This document shows, in pieces, positions 17,463 through 24,121 of a stretch of 41,750 bases of DNA (positions are counted from its first letter, which is position 1; each line of letters starts with the position of its first letter). The position numbers and the translations under genes are program-made. This stretch comes from Candidatus Doudnabacteria bacterium RIFCSPHIGHO2_01_FULL_46_14 (GTDB lineage: Bacteria; Patescibacteriota; Doudnabacteria; UBA920; 2-01-FULL-46-14). The DNA lies in contig MFEK01000003.1 of assembly GCA_001779925.1 (NCBI GenBank), positions 1 through 41,750 on the forward strand. Reading direction: 5' to 3'. The notes under the pieces were generated by a model that was not told where the DNA came from, ran no database searches, and was given only the letters and a program-made list of their open reading frames with translations.

Positions 17463-17520
17463 TTAAATTCTGATGGCATACCACGTTAATAATTTAATCA
17501 TAAGGAATTTCTAACGGGGT
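17422..17520 (+). promoter_or_regulatory. Inverted-repeat leader element upstream of GT2
   Basis: ACCCCGTTAGAAAT (17422-17435) is perfectly complementary to 17507-17520. The right arm supplies the GT of the GTG start at 17519. An inner AT-rich inverted repeat (ATTAAATT with AATTTAAT) lies between the arms. Confidence 0.8.
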
Positions 17521-18391
17521 GAAATTATCAATTCTCATCGTCAACTGGAACACCCGGGATCTATTAGTCAGTTGTATTAATTCGATATTAAAATTCCCGC
17601 CAAATTTTTATTATGAAATCATCGTGGTGGATAACGCCTCTCAGGACGGTAGCGTCGGGACCGTCACCAACCTTTTTGGACACAACAAACGCGTGCACGT
17701 GATCCAGTCTTTGCGCAACCTTGGTTTTGCCCGTGGCTGCAACCTGGCGTACAAAAGTTCTACAGGCGAATACGTTTTTCTTCTCAATCCCGATGCCGAG
17801 GTCAGAGCCGGTACGCTCGATAGCCTCGTTGGCTACATGGACAGTCATCCTGATGTTGCCGTGGTCGGTCCGAAAATTTTAAATCCAGACGGATCCCTTC
17901 AGCCCTCGGTGCGCAGGTTTCCAGGCATTTGGAGTTCGCTGGCTGTGTTCTCGGGTTTGCATCGGGTGATGAAGCTTTCCGGATACCTCATGAAAAATTT
18001 CGACTATAATGCGGAATCTGAGGTAGATCAGGTTATGGGCGCGGCTTTGCTGACCCGCCGCAAGATCATCGAGGAGCAGGGTTTTTTGGATGAAAAATAC
18101 TGGCTGTGGTATGAAGAAGTTGATTTTTGCAAACGCCTGAAAAATGCCGGATATAAAATTAAATATTATCCAAATGCGCAGATTATTCACCACAAGGGCG
18201 CGGGGTTTACGCAGATGCCGGTTTATCTGCGCAAAAAAACCGTTGCGCATAGCCTGATCTATTATTTTCGAAAGAATGGCCATTGGATTGATGTTTTGAT
18301 CATCGAGCTTGCTCTGCCAACGGTTCTGTTCGGGGCAAAGGTCATGGATTTTTTACAGAGATTGTTTGGATTTAAAATTAAACCCAAATGA
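17519..18391 (+). CDS. GT2 glycosyltransferase, rhamnosyltransferase-like
   Basis: 290 residues. Begins MKLSILIVNWNT directly at the GTG formed by the leader element, so this start is natural for the family. Motifs: VVDNASQDGS, NLGFARGCN, LLNPDAEV (metal-binding acidic motif) and WYEEVDFCKR (catalytic base region). Likely adds a sugar to the lipid-linked glycan at the inner membrane face. A basic, hydrophobic C-terminus may hold it at the membrane. Sits between the flippase and the O-antigen ligase/polymerase, so it belongs to the surface-glycan cluster. Confidence 0.9.
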   Translation: MKLSILIVNWNTRDLLVSCINSILKFPPNFYYEIIVVDNASQDGSVGTVTNLFGHNKRVHVIQSLRNLGFARGCNLAYKSSTGEYVFLLNPDAEVRAGTLDSLVGYMDSHPDVAVVGPKILNPDGSLQPSVRRFPGIWSSLAVFSGLHRVMKLSGYLMKNFDYNAESEVDQVMGAALLTRRKIIEEQGFLDEKYWLWYEEVDFCKRLKNAGYKIKYYPNAQIIHHKGAGFTQMPVYLRKKTVAHSLIYYFRKNGHWIDVLIIELALPTVLFGAKVMDFLQRLFGFKIKPK

Positions 18392-18404
18392 ATTATTCAT
18401 TATT

Positions 18405-18455
18405 ATTCTCCCCTGACGAGGGGAGAGTGCGCCGGTACTCCGGCGGAGAGAGAGG
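18405..18455 (+). repeat. GC-rich palindromic element in the O-antigen ligase leader
   Basis: Two adjacent hairpins: CTCCCCTGACGAGGGGAG and CGCCGGTACTCCGGCG. They are followed by GAGAGAGAGG, which also serves as a purine-rich SD-like tract. Confidence 0.75.
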
Positions 18456-18460
18456 TTTTG

Positions 18461-19930
18461 ATGTTTAGGGCGTTAATTTTGATGGGCGCTGCAGAAGCCC
18501 TGTCGCTCGCCGCATTCAATTTTCCTATTTTGAGTCTGCCGCTAATCGTCATTGCTGGCATTGCCGTGTTTGTTTTGTCCTGGAAAAATTTGGAATGGGG
18601 GATTTATATCTTGTTTGGCGAGTTATTTTTCGGATCCCGCGGGCACCTTTTGGAGTATGATCTTGGGTTTGTTAGTCTTTCACTTCGACTGGTAATTTTT
18701 GCGGCAGTGTTTGTAGCGTGGGTTGCGAGTGGTTCCTCCCCCTTGAGGGGGGAGGTTAGGTGGGGGTGGATTCCTAAAAGTTATTGGTTATTGTTACTGG
18801 TTATCGGCTTTGGAATTATCAACGGGTATCTGCGCGGAAACTCACTCGGCAACATTTTCAACGACGCCAACGGCTATCTTTATTTCCTGATTTTGCCGGC
18901 GGTATTGAGTGTCATAAAAACCCGCGAGCAAATAAATAACCTACTGCAGATCCTGGCTAGCGCGATCGTTATCATTGCTGCCAAAACATTTCTCTTGTTT
19001 GTATGGTTTTCTCTTGGTCTTCCCGGAGTGGCAACAGCTTATCATTGGATCATCAATCAGGATTTTGGAGAAATCACAGGCCATGTGGGAAGCGCATCAC
19101 GCATATTCATGCAAAGCCAGTTTTACGCGCTCATGGGACTGTTTATTTTCAGTTTTTTCACCCTCCCCCAACCCCTCCCCTCAAGGGAGGGGAATTCCTC
19201 CCCCTGGAGGGGGGAGGTTAGGTGGGGGTGGCAAATTTGGCTAATTCTTGCTGCTGCCCTACTCTCGATCATAATGTCCTTATCGCGCAGTTTTTGGCTG
19301 GGAGCGATTGCCGGAGGGATGTTTGCTATAGTGGTCGTTTTATGGCAGTTTCGCGCCTCTTTCAAGGCTTTTTTGGCTCTAGGATTAAAACTAGGAGCAA
19401 TAGCCATCCTGGAAATAGCAATGCTTTATGGGGTAGTAGCCGCGGGCGGCGGGCAGTTTGCAGACAGCGTGAGTAGTAGAACGGGGGATCCGACCAAGGA
19501 GGCGGCGGGTGGAGCACGCTTGTTATTATTGCCTGAGCTTGTCGAAGGTATTAAAGATAATCCAAACCTCGGCGCAGGATTTGGAAAACTCGTGACCTAC
19601 AAAAGTTATCTGCCGGACCGGGTCACGCCCCAAAATCCTGACGGCGCGATCACCAATTTTGCTTTCGAGTGGGGATTCCTTGATATAGCGTTAAAGATTG
19701 GTATTGTGGGATTGTTGGTATATTTGTTGTTTATAGCTCGAATTTTCAAATTGGGTTGGGTGAATATGGAATATCGAATATTGAATATGGGAATGCTAGC
19801 TGCTTTAATAGCTCTTATGACTTTAAACATCACAACACCATATCTCAATCATCCGTTAGGGATTGGTTTTTTGATTTTTCTATATTCTATATTCCACATT
19901 CAATATTCTAAAAATGAATCCTCTGGTTAG
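18461..19930 (+). CDS. O-antigen ligase/polymerase (Wzy/WaaL family) with five repeat-derived segments
   Basis: 489 residues, about 10-12 membrane helices, with the large periplasmic loop (GGARLLLL to GFGKLVTY) typical of the Wzy_C ligase family. Polymerises or attaches lipid-linked glycan on the outer face. Repeat-derived pieces sit in loops: GSSPLRGEVRWGW (about residue 91), LPQPLPSREGNSSPWRGEV (about 233), LPELVEG (about 358), NMEYRILNM (about 434) and FHIQYSKN (end). The last occupies the C-terminus and overlaps the next gene by 17 nt. The start is ATG 18461 after a GAGAGAGAGG tract; a TTG just before it is less likely. Confidence 0.87.
   Translation: MFRALILMGAAEALSLAAFNFPILSLPLIVIAGIAVFVLSWKNLEWGIYILFGELFFGSRGHLLEYDLGFVSLSLRLVIFAAVFVAWVASGSSPLRGEVRWGWIPKSYWLLLLVIGFGIINGYLRGNSLGNIFNDANGYLYFLILPAVLSVIKTREQINNLLQILASAIVIIAAKTFLLFVWFSLGLPGVATAYHWIINQDFGEITGHVGSASRIFMQSQFYALMGLFIFSFFTLPQPLPSREGNSSPWRGEVRWGWQIWLILAAALLSIIMSLSRSFWLGAIAGGMFAIVVVLWQFRASFKAFLALGLKLGAIAILEIAMLYGVVAAGGGQFADSVSSRTGDPTKEAAGGARLLLLPELVEGIKDNPNLGAGFGKLVTYKSYLPDRVTPQNPDGAITNFAFEWGFLDIALKIGIVGLLVYLLFIARIFKLGWVNMEYRILNMGMLAALIALMTLNITTPYLNHPLGIGFLIFLYSIFHIQYSKNESSG
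18733..18770 (+). repeat. Short GC-rich palindromic element in the ligase gene
   Basis: TTCCTCCCCCTTGAGGGGGG then AGGTTAGGTGGGGGTGG. In-frame and read as SSPLRGEVRWGW. Confidence 0.85.
19159..19230 (+). repeat. GC-rich palindromic element in the ligase gene
   Basis: 72 bp (24 codons). CACCCTCCCC with GGTGGGGGTG at the ends, and two inner hairpins (CCCCTCCCCTCAAGGGAGGGG and CCTCCCCCTGGAGGGGGGAGG). Its right part repeats 18733-18770. Confidence 0.87.
19531..19548 (-). repeat. Inverted copy of the galE linker repeat
   Basis: GCCTGAGCTTGTCGAAGG. Its reverse complement CCTTCGACAAGCTCAGG lies in galE at about 3876-3892. Read here as PELVEG and there as LRQAQG. Confidence 0.8.
19762..19785 (+). 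repeat. 24-bp repeat shared with transketolase
   Basis: Identical to 5781-5804 but read in another frame (NMEYRILNM). A related AT-rich segment follows at about 19880-19912. Confidence 0.85.
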
Positions 19931-20993
19931 TGTAAATATCTTAAGCTATAATAGCCACCGTTATATCGAAGGCTGTCTTGATACTGTGCTTTTGCAGACT
20001 TATAAAAATCTGGAGATCCTTGTCATCATCACCGGCTCAAACGACGGTTCTAGAGAGCTCATAAAACAAAAATACGGCCGCCAGAAAAGAATAAAAATAA
20101 TTGACCCGGGAACAAACCTGTGGTTTTCGCGCGGACACAACCTGGGCATCAAGCAGAGCACAGGCGAATACGTGTTTGTGCTGAACCAGGATACAGTTCT
20201 CGAGAAAGATTTCATTACCACCCTCGTGGCCGCGATGGAGGAGGACAAGACCCTTGGTTCAGTTTCCGGAAAACTTTTTCATTACAATTTTTCCATCAAT
20301 TCCAAAACAAAAATTTTGGACAGCACTGGCATTGAGATTTATAAAACGCGGCGCGTCATTGACCGCGGGCAGTGGGAGCGGGACGAGCGGCAATATGACG
20401 CGGACCGCGAGATTTTTGGCGCGTCCGGCGCGGCGGCTATTTACCGCCGGAGCGCGCTCGAAGCAATCAAATTGCCAAAAGTGCGAAGCAACCGCGAAAC
20501 CCTCTCCCAGCTCGGGAGAGGGGGAACCAGCACTCCGGTGGGTGAGGGCTTCGAATACTATGACGAAGATTTTATTGCCTATAAGGAAGACATTGACCTA
20601 TCCTGGCGGTTGCAGCTTGCCGGCTGGCGGTGCCGTTACGTGCCGGAGGCAGTTTTATATCACGGCCGCACTGTGGGACGCAGCTGGCCAAACCAGGTCG
20701 TACGGTTCATCGTTAACCGCCGGAGGCAATCGCGTCTCGTGCGAAAAATGGCGTTCAAAAACCATTATCTCATGATGATTAAATGCGAGATAGCCGAACA
20801 TTTCTGGAGCCAGTTTGGGTTTATTTTCATCCGCGAAGCCTTGCTTTTAATCTATACCATGTTCTTTGAGCCGTTTCAGTTTGCCACGCTCCGGGAACTC
20901 TACCACGAACTCCCAGAAGCTCTGCGCAAGCGAAAACTCATCATGCAAAACCTCCGCACCGACCCCGAGCGGTTGTGGAAGTTATTCCATTAG
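19914..20993 (+). CDS. GT2 glycosyltransferase
   Basis: 359 residues. Starts NPLVSVNILSYNSHRYI. Motifs ITGSNDGS, HNLGIKQS, VLNQDTV (acidic metal motif) and YKEDIDLSWRL. A C-terminal hydrophobic segment (FIFIREALLLIYTMFF) suggests membrane association. Residues about 196-212 (TLSQLGRGGTSTPVGEG) are an in-frame palindromic element just before the YYDEDFIAYKEDID catalytic region. It overlaps the ligase gene by 17 nt, hence translational coupling. Probably adds a sugar to the same surface glycan. Confidence 0.88.
   Translation: MNPLVSVNILSYNSHRYIEGCLDTVLLQTYKNLEILVIITGSNDGSRELIKQKYGRQKRIKIIDPGTNLWFSRGHNLGIKQSTGEYVFVLNQDTVLEKDFITTLVAAMEEDKTLGSVSGKLFHYNFSINSKTKILDSTGIEIYKTRRVIDRGQWERDERQYDADREIFGASGAAAIYRRSALEAIKLPKVRSNRETLSQLGRGGTSTPVGEGFEYYDEDFIAYKEDIDLSWRLQLAGWRCRYVPEAVLYHGRTVGRSWPNQVVRFIVNRRRQSRLVRKMAFKNHYLMMIKCEIAEHFWSQFGFIFIREALLLIYTMFFEPFQFATLRELYHELPEALRKRKLIMQNLRTDPERLWKLFH
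20499..20549 (+). repeat. GC-rich palindromic element in GT2
   Basis: CCCTCTCCCAGCTCGGGAG then AGGG and a GGGTGAGGG end, 51 bp (17 codons), in frame. A non-coding relative lies at 21002-21037. Confidence 0.8.
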
Positions 20994-21001
20994 CATGTTT
21001 C

Positions 21002-21037
21002 CCTCGCCCCTAATGGGGAGAGGGTTAGGGTGAGGGG
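21002..21037 (+). repeat. Intergenic CCCTCGCCCC/GGGTGAGGGG element
   Basis: CCTCGCCCCTAATGGGGAGA followed by GGGTTAGGGTGAGGGG. It begins 9 nt after the GT2 stop and is palindromic at its ends. Confidence 0.7.
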
Positions 21038-21102
21038 CTGAAGTAAATCCACTATGCATTTCCAAGCAATTGCTGATTTTACGTATTATAAAACTGGAGA
21101 TA

Positions 21103-21138
21103 TACTCATAGACTTCGCGGCCGCGAAGTCTATGAGTA
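21103..21138. repeat. 36-bp perfect palindrome centred on CGCGGCCGCG
   Basis: The left half TACTCATAGACTTCGCGG is followed directly by its reverse complement. Lies in the non-coding lead-in to the ORFan region. Confidence 0.95.
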
Positions 21139-21211
21139 GTTTACATCTCATATTTTTCCAAAATTTGCCGAAAAGGCCTCTCTCGGCTATTCTATTTTGA
21201 TGCCCGAATCA

Positions 21212-21234
21212 TGCATTTTCGGGCCGCAATTATC
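21212..21234 (+). promoter_or_regulatory. Leader hairpin before the 21256 gene
   Basis: GCCCGAA and TTCGGGC enclose a 9-nt loop about 20 nt upstream of an AGGGAGGA site. A smaller GCCGA/TCGGC hairpin precedes it. Confidence 0.4.
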
Positions 21235-21255
21235 CAATTTTGATAGGGAGGAACC

Positions 21256-21627
21256 ATGAAAAAAGCACAACCGAAACGATTGGTGACTTTGAAGTTGTCC
21301 GCTGGAGAATTCAATCCGGAAGTGATTGTGGAAGCGATCCGTCTGATTAAACATCCAATGATCCGCGCTCGCGAGTACCACAAGAAAAGAAGGCTTTATG
21401 GGGACAAGTGGAGAAAATTGAGCCAGCCTGGGACGAAACATTTGAGAGATAAATTGCAAGAACCGGAAATGGGCAATGCTGGCCAGTTTGTCAGCACCGC
21501 GAAACTTCTCGTCGCTGCCTTTGGTCCTGCTGCCATGAGTCGTTCTCAGAAAATCGAAAACACATACGACGCCTACGATGCCGCAGTCAAGCATATCGCA
21601 ATCGCGGAACAGTGGGGACTTATCTGA
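21256..21627 (+). CDS. Small basic protein of unknown function
   Basis: 123 residues, not recognised. Basic N-terminus (MKKAQPKRL), then a helical segment with Arg/Lys-rich REYHKKRRLYGDKWRK, ending in a predicted helix (YDAAVKHIAIAEQWGLI). No membrane helix or signal peptide. Strong SD (TAGGGAGGA) 4 nt upstream. First of three genes spaced tightly with 21639 and the MOSC gene, so co-transcription is likely. Appears cytoplasmic; nucleic-acid binding is possible from its charge but not shown. Confidence 0.75.
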   Translation: MKKAQPKRLVTLKLSAGEFNPEVIVEAIRLIKHPMIRAREYHKKRRLYGDKWRKLSQPGTKHLRDKLQEPEMGNAGQFVSTAKLLVAAFGPAAMSRSQKIENTYDAYDAAVKHIAIAEQWGLI

Positions 21628-21638
21628 AAGGAGGCATC

Positions 21639-21941
21639 ATGGAAATGGAAGAAAAGGCTTCACAAAAGCTCGGCGCGTTCAACGTATTTTTGCTGAACAT
21701 GCACAACGAGCACATGCGCGTGATAACGCCGTACTGTTATAGCTTTCAACAGACGCGGCGCAAGCGCATGAAACTGTGGTTTATCCATCAGATTTTTTGC
21801 CGCTTGTGTTTGCCGCCGCACGAGTTTATGCGGAAGATTGACAGCAAGTATTATCCGCAGTTCACGTACGAAGCGATCAAGAAGGAATTTGAGCGGCGGC
21901 AGGCGGTAAAGGCCGCAAAGGAGAAAAACCATGGAAAGTAA
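21639..21941 (+). CDS. Small basic protein of unknown function
   Basis: 100 residues from ATG 21639, chosen because AAAGGAGG lies 4 nt upstream; the frame is open further 5'. Sequence features: HNEHMRVITPYCYSF, QQTRRKRMKLWFIHQIFCRLC and a Lys/Glu-rich C-terminal helix. No recognisable domain. Begins 12 nt after the preceding gene and overlaps the MOSC gene by 11 nt, so the three are an operon. Confidence 0.7.
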   Translation: MEMEEKASQKLGAFNVFLLNMHNEHMRVITPYCYSFQQTRRKRMKLWFIHQIFCRLCLPPHEFMRKIDSKYYPQFTYEAIKKEFERRQAVKAAKEKNHGK

Positions 21942-22851
21942 GAGCTGGAAAGTTTCGGAACTTTGGATCTACCGGATTAAGTCGTGCAAGGGAACCATGC
22001 TCCAGGGAGCAACTATCGGGGTTCATGGCATTGTCGGTGATCGCCAGTTCATGGTAGTGGATGCGGAAACCGGCATGTTTGTCGCCCAGCGCTCTGATCG
22101 CGGTTTGGGCATTGCCGTAAAAAGCATGTGTCAAATCACCCCAACCATCACGGATGAAAACGGCACGATGGAGCTTTCAGCTCCTGGAATGCGCGCTATC
22201 CGCGTGTTCCCGCAACATATAATTCACGCTGGATGTAACTTGCGGGACGTGCAGGTTTGGGACTGGAAAGGCGAAGCGCTGTTTGTTGACGCTGAGGCCA
22301 ATGCCTGGTTTACCGAGTTTTTGAGCCGCGAGCGGCCGGGTAAATATCAGCTCGTGATGTTTCCATACGGATCCGAACGCCGAGCGAAACTTGGTTTTTC
22401 CCAGCTTCGTTTTGCTGATGGGTATCCGTTCCTGGTGATTTCACAAGAGTCTCTGAATGATTTCAACGTGTGGAGAATCATCGGGGGTAAAGTCGTGCCT
22501 ATGGATCGCTTCCGGCCAAATATCGTCATTTCCGGCGGCAAACCTTACGACGAGGATCGGCTGGACCGGATGGTGATTAACGGGGTGGACTTTGAAGGTA
22601 AGACATTGTGCGTTCGCTGCCCCATAACAATCACTGACCAGGAAACAGCGGAACGAGGCAAAGAGCCCCTTGCAACTCTGGCAACCTATCGCCGCAGTCC
22701 CTATAAAGCAGACGGCGGAGTCGTATTCGGTAGGAACTTCAATCACTTGTCGACCGGGATCATCCGAGTCGGTGATGAAGTCACGGCAATTAGCTACAGC
22801 GAAATCGATCCACTCGATCGATTCCCGATCCGGCTTCGGTCAGACGGTTGA
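21931..22851 (+). CDS. MOSC-domain protein (MOSC N-terminal beta barrel + MOSC, YcbX/mARC-like)
   Basis: 306 residues. The N-terminal part (VSELWIYRIKSCKGTMLQGA, VGDRQFMVVDAETG) matches the MOSC N-terminal beta-barrel domain. The C-terminal MOSC domain has RFRPNIVISG and LCVRCPITITDQET, with C230 as the candidate molybdenum ligand, then KEPLATLATYRR as in mARC proteins. Such proteins carry a molybdenum cofactor and reduce N-hydroxylated compounds. No cofactor biosynthesis genes are in the window. SD AAAGGAG 7 nt upstream; last gene of the three-gene operon, ending in a strong terminator. Possibly acquired by transfer. Confidence 0.85.
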   Translation: MESKSWKVSELWIYRIKSCKGTMLQGATIGVHGIVGDRQFMVVDAETGMFVAQRSDRGLGIAVKSMCQITPTITDENGTMELSAPGMRAIRVFPQHIIHAGCNLRDVQVWDWKGEALFVDAEANAWFTEFLSRERPGKYQLVMFPYGSERRAKLGFSQLRFADGYPFLVISQESLNDFNVWRIIGGKVVPMDRFRPNIVISGGKPYDEDRLDRMVINGVDFEGKTLCVRCPITITDQETAERGKEPLATLATYRRSPYKADGGVVFGRNFNHLSTGIIRVGDEVTAISYSEIDPLDRFPIRLRSDG

Positions 22852-22868
22852 AGGCTCCTAATAAAATT

Positions 22869-22916
22869 GCGCTGCGATCTCTGTTTTGCTAACAAGAGAC
22901 GCAGCGCTGATTTTTT
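22869..22916 (+). terminator. Intrinsic terminator between convergent genes
   Basis: GCGCTGCG..CTCT..GTT pairs with AAC..AGAGA..CGCAGCGC, followed by TTTTTT. It separates the MOSC operon from the minus-strand gene ending at 22917. Confidence 0.88.
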
Positions 22917-23570
22917 CTACACGAACGGCGGCGGGATTTTGGGTTTCCAAGGCTGCAATTTGCGTTCATCCACAGAGAACAGTCGGATTCTATACCAGCC
23001 GTTTGGACAGATTGTCGAGAGGTGGTACCTCCCCGTGACGCTTGAGGCCTCAAAGGCTACGGTCCATGATTTTCGCTTTTCGGCCTTCACTCTAACAACC
23101 GCTATGAGACGGTGGCGGAAAGGCAATTTTGGGGGGTCTTCCCGCAAGACTATTGCATGCGTGCCTTTCTCGTAGATGGTATTGATCGAGATCAATCTGC
23201 CGGCTGCGATGATTTTTTCCGGTTCATAGAGAATCCATTCGCCGTCATCTGCGTGCCCGGGAGGCTGGGGGTTCGCCTCGCCTTGAAACTGCAGATGGTT
23301 GCGGAGATCTTTTAGACGCTCAATGAAATCGTAATACTTTTTTTCGTCATGGAATACATCAGACGAGATGCGTCCGGTGTCAATCATCGCCATGATCATA
23401 AGCACCGAGAACTGAGTTACCTCGTGCGGAAATTGAGGGATATTGTAGGGACTGGGCTGGAATAACCGCCCGAGCGGATCAAGAATGCCAGGCAGTGGAA
23501 GTCCTGCGTGGGTACCGAAATCCAGCGCTTTCATGGCTGTTCCCAAATCGGGATTTTGAGTCGTTTGCAT
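22917..23570 (-). CDS. Unknown cytoplasmic protein
   Basis: 217 residues from the minus-strand ATG at 23570, chosen because an AGGAGG site lies 6 nt upstream. Not recognised. Contains a helical segment (HEVTQFSVLMIMAMIDTGR), a charged KKYYDFIERLKDLRNHLQF region and a strand-rich C-terminal half (GTHAIVLRED, RLIAVVRVKAEKRKSWTVAF). No signal peptide or membrane helix. Transcribed alone from its own promoter, converging on the MOSC operon. Confidence 0.75.
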   Translation of the reverse strand: MQTTQNPDLGTAMKALDFGTHAGLPLPGILDPLGRLFQPSPYNIPQFPHEVTQFSVLMIMAMIDTGRISSDVFHDEKKYYDFIERLKDLRNHLQFQGEANPQPPGHADDGEWILYEPEKIIAAGRLISINTIYEKGTHAIVLREDPPKLPFRHRLIAVVRVKAEKRKSWTVAFEASSVTGRYHLSTICPNGWYRIRLFSVDERKLQPWKPKIPPPFV

Positions 23571-23595
23571 TTGGCCCTCCTGGAATTGATTTATA

Positions 23596-23624
23596 ATTCT
23601 ACAACGGCCGGAGCTTGTAGTCAA
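23596..23624 (-). promoter_or_regulatory. Sigma70 promoter for the minus-strand gene
   Basis: On the minus strand TTGACT (23624-23619), 17 nt, then TAGAAT (23601-23596). The SD and ATG follow about 20-25 nt downstream. Confidence 0.8.
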
Positions 23625-23673
23625 AATTTAATCAAAGTTCCGCTACTCGGGCATTTTTTTCAAGATTTGCGTG

Positions 23674-23701
23674 ACAATTTAGTACGATCGTACTAAATTG
23701 T
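23674..23701. repeat. 28-bp perfect palindrome centred on ACGATCGT
   Basis: ACAATTTAGTACGA followed directly by its reverse complement. It lies between two divergent genes, upstream of both promoters. A half-like ATTACGATCGTCAT follows near 23726. Confidence 0.95.
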
Positions 23702-23816
23702 TCAAAGACTAAAAGTGTGCGAAAAGATTACGATCGTCATATGTGTTGGCGCGGTATTATTTTTTAATTTCTTTTTGTGTTATACTGCGGAACAAGTTTG
23801 ATTGAGGAGGATTATT

Positions 23817-24047
23817 ATGCGCAGTGACCGGTTAGGATTTTTACGTGGCAATGATGCTGCCTGCCGTGCCTACGATTGGCACAATTTTATGATAGGAATG
23901 ACGTGGCGTACGCCGCCATGCTACAATACGAAGGGCGACGTGCGGTTTATCAAGCGGCGCTGGCTCTGGGCCAGCCTTGTCCACGCGCTATTTTGCCGGC
24001 GGCTACTGCCTCATGTAGTGGGGCGGCTGACGGATGAGCTTGAATAA
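23817..24047 (+). CDS. Small basic protein of unknown function
   Basis: 76 residues from ATG 23817, preceded by GAGGAGG at 6-7 nt spacing; a TATACT -10 box lies at about 23781. Rich in Arg, Trp and Cys (FIKRRWLWASLVHALFCRRL). The LFCRRLLPH end resembles IFCRLCLPPH in the 21639 gene, so the two may be related. Followed immediately by a terminator, so it is probably a single-gene transcript. Confidence 0.65.
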   Translation: MRSDRLGFLRGNDAACRAYDWHNFMIGMTWRTPPCYNTKGDVRFIKRRWLWASLVHALFCRRLLPHVVGRLTDELE

Positions 24048-24064
24048 TTTGCGTCATCCCTGTC

Positions 24065-24093
24065 GGGGGCGGTTCTCCGCCTCCCTTTTTTTT
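24065..24093 (+). terminator. Intrinsic terminator after the 23817 gene
   Basis: GGGGGCGG-TTCT-CCGCCTCCC hairpin followed by T8. Confidence 0.9.
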
Positions 24094-24108
24094 GCTCGAT
24101 TTTTCCGA

Positions 24109-24114
24109 TATAAT
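24109..24114 (+). promoter_or_regulatory. -10 box for leaderless GT2
   Basis: TATAAT ends 7 nt before the ATG at 24122, directly after the preceding terminator. Confidence 0.7.
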
Positions 24115-24121
24115 CAGCTTT

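Noticed and set aside
15947-17520. CRISPR-like array from the repeated CCCCGTTAGAAAT units
   Set aside because: The units are inverted pairs 40-75 nt apart, not direct repeats with regular spacers, and no cas genes are present.
22867-23315. Plus-strand frames opposite the unknown minus-strand gene
   Set aside because: They start within the terminator or lack start signals. The minus-strand frame has promoter, SD and terminator.
21103-23701. Genomic island bounded by the palindromes as attachment sites
   Set aside because: The two palindromes differ in sequence and no integrase is present, so they cannot be called att sites.
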